Positions 20,600 through 32,005 of a stretch of DNA of 64,000 bases are shown here, one piece after another. Both the position numbers and the translations under genes were made by a program. Where the stretch lies: contig CM055067.1 in the NCBI GenBank assembly GCA_029204045.2, positions 23,324,838 to 23,388,837 of the forward strand, given 5' to 3'. The stretch is from Tillandsia leiboldiana. Its lineage: Eukaryota; Streptophyta; Magnoliopsida; Poales; Bromeliaceae. The notes under the pieces were generated by a model. The model had not been told where the DNA came from. It worked only from the letters and a program-made list of their open reading frames with translations, and did no database searches. The stretch's first letter is position 1; each line of letters begins with the position of its first letter.

Positions 20600-20730
20600 A
20601 AGAAAAAGTTGGAGCCGATCCGGACTGGAATATCCGTTCCGGATCCCGAACGCAGGAATTTTCTGCGGGTAGCCGATTCGGACTAGATTCTTGATCCGTT
20701 TCGGACCGCGGCTAGGGTTTTATAAGAAAC
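20600..20730 (+). promoter_or_regulatory. Internal promoter-like module of S2
   Basis: Palindromes CGATCCGGAC, TTCCGGATCCCGAACG and CGATTCGGAC precede a TATA-like TTTTATAAG (20718-20726). A CT-rich leader (CTTCTCTCTCTAG, about 20785) follows. It matches the S1 module in order and spacing. Confidence 0.55.
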
Positions 20731-20843
20731 AAAAGGGTTTTGATTTCTTTTTACAACAATCTTTTGTTTCCAAGTCTCCAGAGCTTCTCTCTCTAGAAAT
20801 CAACCAATTTGGAGCCTTTCCAATTCGAGTTCTTCGGATCAAA

Positions 20844-21226
20844 GTAAGTTTTTATGATCAAAACTTCGGTTTTTCACAGATTTTCTCTCTTTTCTCAAAA
20901 ACGTGAATGAAATCTTGTAACTTTTTCGTTTGAGATTGGGTTTTGGTCAAATTTCTTTTGAAATAAGAACTCTGAGTAGATTAGTTTTGTTTATATGCTA
21001 GGTATTCTCTTGATTAACGGATTTTTAGTCTTCGATTTCTGAAAATTCGGTTTTAGGGCATATAATGAGAATTTTTGAAAATCATGGGATTGATCTATTT
21101 TTAAAATTCTTTTTGCAAAACTAATTTGATTCATAGTCTCTCTACATGATAATGATTGTTTAGGTACAATTTTTCAAATTTTTGAAAATAAACAATTTTT
21201 TCGTGTTCTTGAGTTCGTGCTCGCAG
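20844..21226 (+). other. Probable intron in the 5' leader of the S2 env-like gene
   Basis: Donor-like CAAA|GTAAGT at 20844 and acceptor-like GTGCTCGCAG ending at 21226; 383 bp, the same length as in S1. The ATG follows 24 bp later at 21250. Confidence 0.55.
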
Positions 21227-21249
21227 GTTTCTCACGTTCAATAGCAACA

Positions 21250-22703
21250 ATGGTGTTCACTTGGATAATTGTTCTTCTGGCTGCTATGGTTCACACTAGA
21301 GCAACGAACAAATTGAAGAGAGCGAAGAAAACTCTACGAAAAGGTGAGTTTGTTCTCGTTAACGACTCCGAGACGGAATCTGAGAAGGAAGATGTGAATT
21401 GGATGAATTACTAGACGAGGACACAACGCCTATTAAGTCAAAAGGGAAGTCCCCTGGTTCACCTAAGGAAAAGACAACACCTACTGCTGTGGAAAAAGGC
21501 AAAGCACCAATGCCATCATCATCTATTTCGATGAAAAGAAAGAGACTAGCTCGACGGTTAGGACGAGCACGAGGGGTTGAAATTAACGAACAAATAGCTC
21601 CTGATTCACCACCCCGTAAGGAACAAGTGTCTATTAATACAGACCGTCTAAGGGCTTTTGAAAATCGAGAATGCATTGGCGAAAGACATGTTAACATTGG
21701 TGCTCTTCGAGACCACTCCCCAGAATTTGGTAATCTGATTGAACAAGCCAATCTTCTTCAAGTATGCAGATTTCCAGAAATGCTTGGATACTGTTTGCAT
21801 CGGGTAAGGACCTTCTACACAAATGCACGACATCTTCAAGAAAATGAAGACGGTCAAATGGAGTTTTATACGAACGTCCAAGGGACAAGACTTAAAATAA
21901 CTCCACAATTAATTGGCGAAGTCTTAGGGATGCAATCTAGCAGGTCAGGGATAAACTACTTGAAAGGAAGGAGTTTAACGAACATGATGTGGCAAACTGT
22001 TGTGAGAGGAATATGTTTGGAGGAAACTCAGTCAACTGGCAATTCTATTAAGTCCAAAGAACTTCGACTTGAGTATCGGTTCCTCAACTTCATCACCTGT
22101 TACAATATTCTTCCAAACATGCAGACGAAAGTCTTAAGATGGGATCGAATGCTGTTCTTATATCTCTTAGGACATCCGTCAGAGGCAGTGGGGTTAAATA
22201 TCAATATTCCATACATCATTTGGAATAGGATGTCAAGGTACGTTGAGCATCCTCATCCCACGGAAAGACTACCATTTCCATTGATCATAATGAGGATTTT
22301 GAAGAAATTCAAAATTGATATCAGCTCGACAACTTATCAACACTGTTTAGGTATGATTAATGAGTCTACAGTTGTTAAGTCTTTCCATAAACTGCCTCAT
22401 GCCACCCCAACTCCTCCGCGCGGGACGAAACCCTCCGTCGGCACTTCTGCGTCACCTTCACGACAAGTACCTATGTCGGATGATGAAGCGTCTGTTACTT
22501 CGATTTATAAGGAGCAACAACGGTTATCGTTTGAACAAGAACAAATTACTAAAGAGCAGAAGCGCATTTCTGATGAACTTGAACTCATCACAGCAGCCCA
22601 GATCACATTGACGAAGAAGTTCACTTCGATGAAAAAGTTAGTGAAGAAGATGTTTTCGAAGATGGGCTGTAGTAGCTCTGAGGACTCGAAGTCCAACGAT
22701 TGA
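21250..22703 (+). pseudogene. S2 env-like ORF with one early frameshift
   Basis: Start ATG 21250 (MVFTWIIVLLAAMVH), a hydrophobic N-terminus that could be a signal anchor, then a basic patch and an acidic stretch. A one-base deletion near 21400-21410 shifts the frame compared with S3. The rest is open to the stop at 22703. The middle (FENRECIGERHVN, FYTNARHLQ, LKITPQLIGEVLGM, ILPNMQTKVLRWDRMLFLYLL) resembles the Transposase_32 / putative plant transposon protein family. The C-terminus (EQQRLSFEQEQITKEQKRI) is Gln/Glu-rich and probably coiled coil. Length is 1454 nt, one short of 485 codons. Function unknown; Sirevirus third ORFs have been called envelope-like, but a fusogenic role is not supported by anything visible. 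Confidence 0.85.
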
Positions 22704-23347
22704 TTCTTTCTAACTTTGTTTTGCAGGTTTTTAGTCTTAGTTCTTACATTTTCTTTTTGAACTTTTAACTCTCCCTTTATTTTGTAATTTTGGCTACTTT
22801 TGTGACAAAAAGGGGGAGAGAGATATGAACAATGGTGAACAACAAGTTTGTGAGAGCTTTTGGATACTGAAACCTGGAAGGTAAGTATACAACAACTTTT
22901 GGTTTTGTATTGTGAATGAATGCATGCCTCGACTAACTATTTGACTAACTATTTGGGCATGTAATATAACTAACAAGTTGTTGTTGACTAACAAACTTAT
23001 GACATTTGCTTTTTAATGCTTAGAAGATATGTCTATTTCTGATTGTGATCTTAATACATATCTGAATTCATGAATGTCATGGTGAGTATAAATTCTATCT
23101 CTCTGTTTGGTTTTTGAATGCTTAACATTCTTGAGGTATCTAACAATTTCTCTTGTCAAGAATTATTTTTTTTGCAGAGAGTACAAACGTCTAAGTCTAG
23201 AGTTCGTTTTAGAAGTTTATCTATTGTATTTAGTTTATTTGGATCTCAAATGTAAATTTTTGTTGTATGGTGATAGCAACAAAAATATCTTTTTGAATTT
23301 TCTTAAGTGGATCGTTGTTTCGTCACGAAACCGCCAAAGGGGGAGAT
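22704..23347 (+). other. S2 3' untranslated region with PPT-like motifs
   Basis: No gene. It contains AAAAAGGGGGAGAGA near 22806 and the true PPT AAAGGGGGAGAT at 23336-23347, immediately before the 3' LTR. Repeated PPT-like motifs are a Sirevirus trait. Confidence 0.8.
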
Positions 23348-24178
23348 TGTTAAGGATTTTGTTTTGGCGTATTTCGTGAAAGTGTTTAAGTCTTGAAGAT
23401 TGAAGATGAAGAAGCTTGGATCATATACCTCAATCTCAAGAAAGAAGAATTCAAATGGATCAGGTAAGTTTAACTAAACAATTTTGGTGATCCGAATACT
23501 TCTTATAATGTAGAAACACTTGGATGGGTTTTTAATTGCATAAAAATAAAAAACTGGACATGTTATATGTTCAGGATCCGGATCAGACTACTACAGTCCG
23601 GACCCCGAACATAGGTTAGTTCATGCGCAAATCCAGTCCGGAACACATCTTGTTCAGTCCGGACCCCGAACGTGGATTTTGCAGAAACTGCATGAACAGT
23701 CCGGACCGTGGGATTTCAGTCCGGACCCCGAACGTGGTTTTTGCAGAAACTGCATGAACAGTCCGGACCGTGGGATTTCAGTTCGGACCCTGAACGTTGT
23801 CTTTCTAGAAAAACTTTGTTTAATGACGACAGTCCGGATCGCATTATTTCAGTGCGGACTGTCGACCCGAAAATTTCCAGATAAGGTTAGTTTTTTATTC
23901 TTATCCTCTTCCAATGGTTTCTAACCTATAAGTAAACCCTAATTCTATCTTTTAGGGTAATCCACACTAAGTTTTATCTCTGGGAAATGGCAGATAAAAA
24001 TTAACGGAGAAAAACTTAGAAATCCACATATAGAGAAGAAAGGAAATAACTAGATTTAATTCTATGTTTCTTCATCTATATTAATTAATTTGATTCTAGG
24101 TTTTCATACTCAGATTTTGAGTAGAATCAAATTAATGAATACTTAGATGGCATTTCCGATCTATCTTTGATCTAAGTA
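23348..24178 (+). repeat. 3' LTR of S2 (first 831 bp)
   Basis: It begins TGTTAAGGATTTTG. A palindrome cluster (23570-23870) here often reads AGTCCGGACC and CCCCGAACG in place of GATCCGGATC. A TATA-like CCTATAAG lies at about 23925-23932. It is cut at 24178 (flank AAGTA) before the hairpin array. Confidence 0.88.
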
Positions 24179-25383
24179 TGTCACGCCCCGGCGTCGAAAC
24201 TGCGACCCGGGCTCGCCAACAGATCCGCCGCCCATACGGGAAGCCCCGTATAGACGAAGCGACTAACCTGCAAAAGATCAACTATGCTATACAGATATCA
24301 GAGCTGAAAGTAAACTGCTAAAAAGAAGAAAATATACAACACAAAGCCCTCACCAAAAGTACATAAGTCTCTCAAGCAGTAAAATAAAAGTACAACTCTA
24401 TACCTCACTACAAAGTCTCTCAACATGAACTCACAAAAAGTAAGGGGTACATCTACTCTCTGGACGATGACTGGTAGGGAACTATCTCGCGACTCCCTTA
24501 CCTCGATCAAAAGAAGCAGCAACAGGAGCAGCAGGAACAAGAGTAGAAGTCCCTGTGGGAAAAGACACCACGACGGGTGTGAGAACTACGTCCCAAGTAG
24601 TTCTCAGTGGGTGCCGCCAACAAGCCTGACGGTCTGCCCACTAAGTCTACTAGAGGCATAAGGTAACAATATAAAACTGAAATGAAGGGCTGGAAAAGTA
24701 ACTCTACAGCTACTATGCCTCTATCTAGATGCTCAAGAAAATGGAACAAATGGAACATGATGCATCTACTAACACACACAGTATACTCACCAAATCTATA
24801 ATGACTGCCGCAAAGGGTCCAGTCAAACCTGCGCCAACCTACTGCCGCACATCCTCAACAGGACGGGTCTACCGTCGGGTGTCCGTGACTGCCAAAACTG
24901 GCCCAGCCAGAGGGACTGCGTCGACAAGTCGTGATAGCAAGTAACAGGCCCAACTCCGGAGTGGCACTCGAGGGGCGCGACCCCAGCGAGGAAAGTATCC
25001 GCGTATCTCTGTCGAGCTCAATATGGCTCATGCAGGCTATAGTCCAAACCACGATCAACAAGATCGACTAACAACACCAACGCTCACTCACAGGCTAGAA
25101 AACCACACAGCCGGGGCCACCGTCCACCAGACGGCTCCCACAACAGAACACTAAACTCACAGGAAAGACCGACACCATAAGGGTTCGGAAACCCGATAGA
25201 CCGGTGCTAAGAACCCTATCAAACAAGAACAGACTCTAGGCTCCGCCTATCGAAGTTCCCGATCCCCTTATAGTTCGGGAAAGCAATAATCACAGTACAA
25301 CACGCAGAAGACACCAACAGGGCCTGAAAGTCCCGGGAGACCTACACCTACAACCCTATCAAACAAGAACAGGTTCCAGGCTC
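24179..25383 (-). repeat. Gypsy LTR G2, left segment
   Basis: Sense 3' part of a long Gypsy LTR, ending (sense) CGGGGCGTGACA at 24179. It is the same family as the LTRs at 35854, 41335, 55274 and 62290 (shared TCGAAACTGCGACCCGGGCTCG next to the end). It is interrupted at 25383 by S4. Repeats of ATCAAACAAGAACAG occur near 25220 and 25360. No ORF of merit. Confidence 0.88.
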
Positions 25384-25570
25384 TGTAGGTTTTTATAGGA
25401 TCCACAAGGATCTAAATAGGTACTATCAAACAACTAGAGGGGGGGTGAATAGGTGTAATACTTATAAAACCAAATCTCAGTGCAAAATAAAAACCAATGC
25501 GGAAAATAAAAACAGCACTCCGAGATATACGTGGAAACTCCAATCCAGGAGAAAAACCACGGGACCAACA

Positions 25571-25790
25571 CGCAATAACAATCCACTAAGAATAGAAGAA
25601 TAACAAGGTGATTACCGACTCCACGGACTCAACCCCTTCTTCAGCTTCTTCGGACCTTGCGCTGACCGGTTGGATGTCCACGCAATAACAATCCACTAAG
25701 AAAAGAAGAATAACAAGGTGATTACCGTCTCCACGGATTTAACCCCTCCTTCAACTTCTTCGGACCTTGCGCTCCAACGATTTTGCACGT
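25571..25790. repeat. 110-bp tandem duplication in the S4 LTR
   Basis: Two diverged copies start at 25571 and 25681 (CGCAATAACAATCCACTAAG). The same pair is at 30791-31010 in the other LTR, so the duplication predates insertion. Confidence 0.9.
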
Positions 25791-25799
25791 CCACTGCAC

Positions 25800-25915
25800 A
25801 CGTTCGAATCCACGAACGCCACTCGAATCCACGAGCACACGTTTCGAATCCACGAAACGCCTTTAGCACACCGAATCCACGATGCCACGTCGAATCCACG
25901 ACGCAAACTCAGCCG
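25800..25915 (-). repeat. Hairpin array with constant loop in the S4 3' LTR
   Basis: Loop AATCCA between CGTTCG/CGAACG, CTCG/CGAG, CGTTTCG/CGAAACG and CGTCG/CGACG; a fifth hairpin (CACCG/CGATG) is imperfect. The stems differ from S1 stems yet stay complementary. Identical copy at 31020-31135. Confidence 0.88.
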
Positions 25916-26780
25916 GTAAGAATATTGGCTTCGATGGTGATCCTTTGCTTAGATTATCAATGAAGATCCATAGGAAAAATCTCTAAGAAAAGATTAGATC
26001 AATTCGACAAAAGATATGTTCTTGAAAGAACCGTCGAATTGACCTAAAAGAGGCTATAAAGAAGAAAGATAAAAACCTAGCCTCTAGGGTTGCTCTCAAG
26101 TGTTTTATGAATTAATCGGTAGAGAACCCACGTTTTTGAGAAACCCTAAATGTCTATTTATAGTTTAGAAACCTTTGGAAAGAGATAAGAATCAAAAACT
26201 TACCTTATCTGGAAATTTTCAGGACGGCGATCCGGATCGGATTTACTGCGATCCGGATCGTCGTAGCGAGATAGACAATTCCAGAAAACCAAGGGTTCGG
26301 GATCCGGATTGAACTTGCCGATCCGGATCGTTCATGAATTTCAGCAACATCCAATGTTCGGGATCCGGATCAGAATAGGCTTGGATCCGGATTGGATTTG
26401 CACATGAACTAATACCCTTCGGGATCCGGATTGGATCATCTGATCCGGATCCTGAACATGCCCCATGTCGAGTTTTTGATTTTTATGCAATTAAAAATTC
26501 TTCCAAGTGTTTCTACACTATAAGAAAGTATTCGGATCACCAAAATTATTTAGTTAACCATACCTGATCCTTTTGAATACATTCTTCTTGAGATTGATTT
26601 AACTGATCCACAATTCTTCAACTTCAATCTTCAAGACTCAAGACACTAAGTGTCAACTTGAGCTCTTGTTGAATCTTCTCTAAGTCTTTGATTGCTGATT
26701 GACAATTTGATCCCTTTAAGACTCCGACTCAACTCACTGACTTGACTCACGAAATATGCCAACACCAAAATGCCGTAACA

Positions 26781-26792
26781 ATCTCCCCCTTT
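26781..26792 (-). other. PPT of S4
   Basis: Minus strand AAAGGGGGAGAT directly abuts the 3' LTR. Confidence 0.88.
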
Positions 26793-28704
26793 GGCAATTT
26801 CGTGACAAAACCCAAAAATACATAAAAGCGCTCAAGTCACTCATCTTAAACCAAAAAGTCGAAATTCAATGTTATCACCAAAACATTGATTTTCTTTGCG
26901 TGAAAGATCCAATAAATACAAAATTACATTTGAACCAAACAGTCCTAGAACATACTCTATGACTTAGGACTTGGAGTCTTAAAGTGATGTAATTCCTGCA
27001 AAACAAAACTCCAAACAAAATCAAACGTTAGTCGTTAGAAATTAAAATCGTACATTTGATTCGTCCTTTTGGTTCTTTTGTTTTTCAGCTCTTTTTTTCA
27101 ATCTTTTCTTTATCTCCCCCTATTATGAGCATCTCTAACATGTTCTCCATGTTCTCCATGTTCTCCCCCTGTCTTGAGCATTTATGTTCTCCCCCTTTGT
27201 GATACGATCATTATATTCTGTTCTCCCCCTTTTTGTCACAAATTGTCAAACAGTGAACATACTAGACAAAAGGAAATCACTAACAGCATTAGTTCATAGA
27301 GAAAGAGAGATAAAGGCTCAGTTTCGGTATATAACAAAAATGCAGATTGCGTACCTGTACCAGAAAGCAAAAATCAAATAATTTCTTGAAACAAATCCAG
27401 ATTTTGGAATCTTTTCAAATACCGATTTGTATTCCATCAAGAAATCAATTTAAGTGCTTTAAACAATGAATTCACACAGACGCCATTCAATCCAATTAAT
27501 TTCACGAAATTAAAAAGATTTACTCCAAAATCATGAAAAACAAAGATACGGCATTATAAACAGTTTTTCATGATATCCATAAAAACCAGAAAAAAGTATG
27601 TAAGCACTTTAGCGCATCAACTTTAAACAAAAGTCATCGTTTCATGCAACAAGAAATAGATTATACCAAATCTATCAAAAATACTCAAAAATAAAACGAA
27701 AATTTATGGAAATTAAAACCCTTAAAGTTGAACAACTTCAATCACATCTAACATGATCTTATGCGTAATGCCTTTATCAAATCATCAATTTGGTAAAGAA
27801 CATGAAATACCAAGATCAATAGATGTCTAACATCCCAGATAAATTAGATAATGTATCTAGTCAATTTATTGAAGAGAGTGGCTCTTTGAGCATCTTTCAT
27901 TAAAAATCCCACCTTATACCAACCTTGAAATTTTGACAGAGTCAAGTATTTCAACATGCATTTTATTTAATCAAACTTGAAAAACCTTGCTTGGTATACA
28001 TGTGGTAGCTGCACACAGTACTCGGACGACCGAGGTGGTAGCTCTTTCCTCCATGTGGTGGCAGTTTTCACACTCCTCATTGGGATGTAACTCTTTCCAC
28101 ATCTTTTGAGCATAATACTTTTTCTTTGACTCCCCCTCAATTGGCTATCAATTATTTAAGATATAAAGTATTCACCCAAATATTGATCTCGATTTCATAC
28201 TCGACTAAACAGTCAAATAAGATAAAAACTATACCAAGAGATCATCGCGAGAGAAATTGACTTTGATCACTTAAAAGATGACTTAATTAACATAAATGAT
28301 CATTGCAACATCAAAATATTATGATGTCAAAAGCATAATAGATTTCTAAATGCGTGAAAAGATGCAATTAAAGTCAATATGACCAATGCTCCAAGATTGT
28401 GATTATGGAGTAAAGTTGATAATCCATATAAAATTAATTTGGAGTGAATGAACGCGAAACCCCTTTTATTCAATGTACTTGTTCGTTAAAAACCTTTTGT
28501 TCAAGAACAAAACATAAAACCAAGAGCATTGAAAAAACATGTAATGCAAAGATTAATAAAAATATGAGGAGAAAACCAATCAAAGCATTACATACAGTCA
28601 TAAGCTATTTAGAACTTAAGACAAGGAAAGATATCACCTTTCCGAATCCAAAATCGCTGGATTTTGGGTTGTCTTGATTCGTTGTGGCCGGGGGTTGTCC
28701 GCTT
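26793..28704 (-). other. S4 non-coding 3' region with repeated PPT-like motifs and the conserved block
   Basis: No pol and no env-like ORF. GGGGGAGA or GGGGGAGAAC motifs (minus strand) recur at about 27113, 27163, 27190 and 27220. From 27600 to 28400 the sequence closely follows 7540-8400 of S1, including the core block at 27990-28130. The stretch 28440-28704 shows nothing recognisable. Short plus-strand ORFs here are chance. Confidence 0.8.
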
Positions 28705-30569
28705 TTACTGTTGATTCACCTTAGGTCTTTGTCTCGTAATGATCCACTTGTATGATTGATGTTGTGTCTCGGACCTTTGGTGGGTTGAGTGAACTCCTTT
28801 GACTTGATGTGTCTTTTGATTCCGTTGAGTTCGCTCCGTAGATGAAGTTGCCGAAGAATTCTTCTTTCTCTTTTTCGGGCAATCCTTCACCAAATGTCCT
28901 TCAAGTCCACAAAGGTGACACGTTCTTCCTTTCAATTTGAATGTGGACCTTGATGCATGCACAGTTTGATCCTTTTTAAATCCCAAACCAACCTTGCTTG
29001 TTTGACCTAATCCGGACATACAATCTAGTTTCTTGGAACCGGTTGAAAGCCTTTGTATGTCGAATTTGAGTTCATGAACTTGCTTGGTCAAAACTTGGTT
29101 GGTGACATGAATCTCCTCAAACTGTTTTTCTAGAAAATCAATCTTGTTAATATGGGAATTAACGATCGTTTCCGATTGATTTATCTTTTCCTGGAGGATT
29201 TTATTATTATCCAATAAAAGCTCTCGTTCCTCCTCGAGATCATGAAGTTTGATCTTTAAAGCATGATTCTCGTCTTGATTCTCAAGTCGTTGCTTCCTCA
29301 ACTTCTTAATATGTTTGGCCATCTTCTTAGATTCCGCAAGAAGTTGTTGATATGCCTCAACGAGTTCTTCCTCGTCCGACTCCCCCTCACTTGATGACTC
29401 TCCGCCGGATGTTGATGTTTCATGCAAAATCAAAGGAATAGAGTTAGTGATTAAAGATGATAAGCAAACATTAGAAGAGGGAATATGAGAGGCATGTAAG
29501 TTAACGACTTTTTCCTCTTTACTTGAGGTCGATTCATTAGAAGTAGAATCGTCCCAAGTTTTCGCTTGCAAAGCCTTCTTTTTATATGATTTCGGAGAAG
29601 GACAATCCGTTGAAAAATGGCCGTAGCCTTTGCATCGATAGCATTGGATTTCCCCTTCGAAATCACCTTTTTCTTTTTCTTTAGAAGGTTTTGCAACGCC
29701 TTTGAGATTAGAGGATTTAGAACCCGATGATCCTTTAGATGGTTTCGTGGATGAAGATCCATCGGTTCGATTCTTCCAAAATTTCCGACGAAATTTCTTT
29801 GTGATCCGCGCCAATTGTTCTTCAAAATCGGCAAAAGAGATTTCATCGTCGGAACTTGATTCGCTATCTTCTTCCTTTGTTGATTTGAATGCAATACCTG
29901 TAAGCTTAGAAGAAGACTTGGAAGAAACTTGATTAGTAGGAAAAGTCATTTCATAAGTTTGCAAAGCACCTACTAATTCCTCTACACTCATCTCATCCGG
30001 ATGACTAACGGTTTCAATGGCGGTAACCTTTGCCCTAAACCGTTCCGGAAGAGTCCGAAGTATCTTTCTTACAATTTTCGACTCCGGGATCTTTTCTCCT
30101 AAATTAGCACATGTATTTATTACATCTTGAAGTCTAGTGTAATAATCTGTAAACAATTCATGCTCTTCCATATGAATAGAGTCAAATTGACTTGTAAGCA
30201 TCTGGAGCTTTTGAATTTTTACAAGATTAGTACCCTCATGTGTAATTTTGAGAATATCCCAAATTTCCTTTGCGGTTTCACACGCGGAAATTCTTGTGAA
30301 CTCAGTCGAGGAAAGAGAATTAAATAAAGCGTTCATACCTTTCCCATTGTAAGAAGATCTTTCAAATTCCTCTTTGGACCATCTAGAGCGAGGTTTGGGG
30401 TAGTAGAATTTCCTACTTCCTCAACAGGATGCACCCAACCGTATTCCACGGATTGCCATACCCGCTCATCAATTGCGATGAGAAAAGCTCTCATCCGCAC
30501 TTTCCAATAAGCATAATTAGTCCCATCAAAAAGAGGAGGTCTATAAATATTACCACTTTCACCCATCAT
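28705..30569 (-). CDS. S4 gag (about 620 aa, one frameshift in a homopolymer)
   Basis: The start is ATG 30569 or 30566 (MGESGNIYRPPLFDGTNYAYWKVRM), 20 nt from the PBS. The frame changes at the C4 run 30397-30400 (sense); after that it is open to 28705. The region following the shift matches the UBN2-like gag core (KEIWDILKITHEGTNLVKIQ, RKILRTLPERF). Zinc knuckles CYRCKGYGHFSTDC and CHLCGLEGHLVKDC are both intact. Between them is a long Glu/Lys/Leu-rich, probably coiled-coil stretch. The protein has the same plan as S1 and S2 gag but is clearly a different lineage. There is no in-frame continuation into protease. A single homopolymer error would explain the shift. Confidence 0.88.
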
Positions 30570-30589
30570 GATAGATAAACCTAAAACCC

Positions 30590-30601
30590 GCTCTGATACC
30601 A
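30590..30601 (-). other. PBS of S4 (initiator tRNA-Met)
   Basis: Minus strand TGGTATCAGAGC, two bases from the LTR end at 30604. Confidence 0.9.
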
Positions 30602-30603
30602 AT

Positions 30604-32000
30604 TGTAGGTTTTTATAGGATTCACAAGGATCTAAATAGGTACTATCAAACAACTAGAGGGGGGGTGAATAGGTGTAATACTTATAAAACCAAATCTCAG
30701 TGCAAAATAAAAACCAATGCAGAAAATAAAAACAGCACACCGAGATATACGTGGAAACTCCAATCCAGGAGAAAAACCACGGGACCAACACGCAATAACA
30801 ATCCACTAAGAATAGAAGAATAACAAGGTGATTACCGACTCCACGGACTCAACCCCTCCTTCAGCTTCTTCGGACCTTGCGCTGACCGGTTGGATGTCCA
30901 CGCAATAACAATCCACTAAGAAAAGAAGAATAACAAGGTGATTACCGTCTCCACGGATTTAACCCCTCCTTCAACTTCTTCGGACCTTGCGCTCCAACGA
31001 TTTTGCACGTCCACTGCACACGTTCGAATCCACGAACGCCACTCGAATCCACGAGCACACGTTTCGAATCCACGAAACGCCTTTAGCACACCGAATCCAC
31101 GATGCCACGTCGAATCCACGACGCAAACTCAGCCGGTAAGAATATTGGCTTCGATGGTGATCCTTTGCTTAGATTATCATTGAAGATCCATAGGAAAAAT
31201 CTCTAAGCAAAGATTAGATCAATTCGATAAAAGATATGTTCTTGAAAGAACCGTCGAATTGACCTAAAAGAGGCTATAAAGAAGAAAGATAAAAACCTAG
31301 CCTCTAGGGTTGCTCTCAAGTGTTTTATGAATTAATCGGTAGAGAACCCACGTTTTTGAGAAACCCTAAATGTCTATTTATAGTTTAGAAACCTTTGGAA
31401 AGAGATAAGAATCAAAAACTTACCTTATCTGGAAATTTTCAGGACGGCGATCCGGATCGGATTTACTGCGATCCGGATCGTCGTAGCGAGATAGACAATT
31501 CCAGAAAACCAAGGGTTCGGGATCCGGATTGAACTTGCCGATCCGGATCGTTCATGAATTTCAGCAACATCCAATGTTCGGGATCCGGATCAGAATAGGC
31601 TTGGATCCGGATTGGATTTGCACATGAACTAATACCCTTCGGGATCCGGATTGGATCATCTGATCCGGATCCTGAACATGCCCCATGTCGAGTTTTTGAT
31701 TTTTATGCAATTAAAAATTCTTCCAAGTGTTTCTACACTATAAGAAAGTATTCGGATCACCAAAATTATTTAGTTAACCATACCTGATCCTTTTGAATAC
31801 ATTCTTCTTGAGATTGATGTAACTGATCCACAATTCTTCAACTTCAATCTTCAAGACTCAAGACACTGAGTGTCAACTTGAGCTCTTGTTGAATCTTCTC
31901 TAAGTCTTTGATTGCTGATTGACAATTTGATCCCTTTAAGACTCCGACTCAACTCACTGACTTGACTCACGAAATATGCCAACACCAAAATGCCGTAACA
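30604..32000 (-). repeat. 5' LTR of S4
   Basis: 1397 bp, pair of 25384-26780, with the same 110-bp duplication, hairpin array (31020-31135), TATA and palindrome cluster (31445-31675). The outer end ...GCCGTAACA is at 32000. Confidence 0.93.
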
Positions 32001-32005
32001 GGCTC

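Larger units (their letters stand above)
14877..24178 (+). mobile_element. Sirevirus S2 (Ty1/Copia), plus strand, both ends truncated
   Basis: Order: gag fragment (from the codons for NLVKIQKL at 14877), pol to 19687, conserved non-coding block, promoter-like module, probable intron, env-like ORF (21250-22703), PPT (23336-23347) and the first 831 bp of the 3' LTR. The left end was cut by insertion of S1. The right end stops at 24178, where the G2 LTR begins. The missing 5' LTR and gag start should lie to the left of S1, outside the window. Confidence 0.92.
25384..26780 (-). repeat. 3' LTR of S4
   Basis: In sense TGTTACGGCATTTTGG...AAAACCTACA. It contains a 110-bp tandem duplication (25571-25790), the hairpin array (25800-25915), a TATA-like CTATAAATAG at about 26156-26165 and a palindrome cluster (26225-26455). 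Confidence 0.93.
25384..32000 (-). mobile_element. Sirevirus S4, complete gag-only non-autonomous element
   Basis: Both LTRs are 1397 bp (25384-26780 and 30604-32000) and differ at nine positions by my line-by-line comparison (about 0.6%). The target duplication is GGCTC (25379-25383 and 32001-32005). The internal region has a PBS (30590-30601), gag and a PPT (26781-26792) but no protease, integrase, RT or RNase H. It lies inside the G2 LTR. It must use enzymes from another element. Confidence 0.95.

Noticed and set aside
30397..30400. Programmed frameshift in S4 gag
   Set aside because: It is a simple one-base change in a short C run near the start of gag, with no slippery heptamer or downstream structure evident; mutation or sequencing error is more likely.
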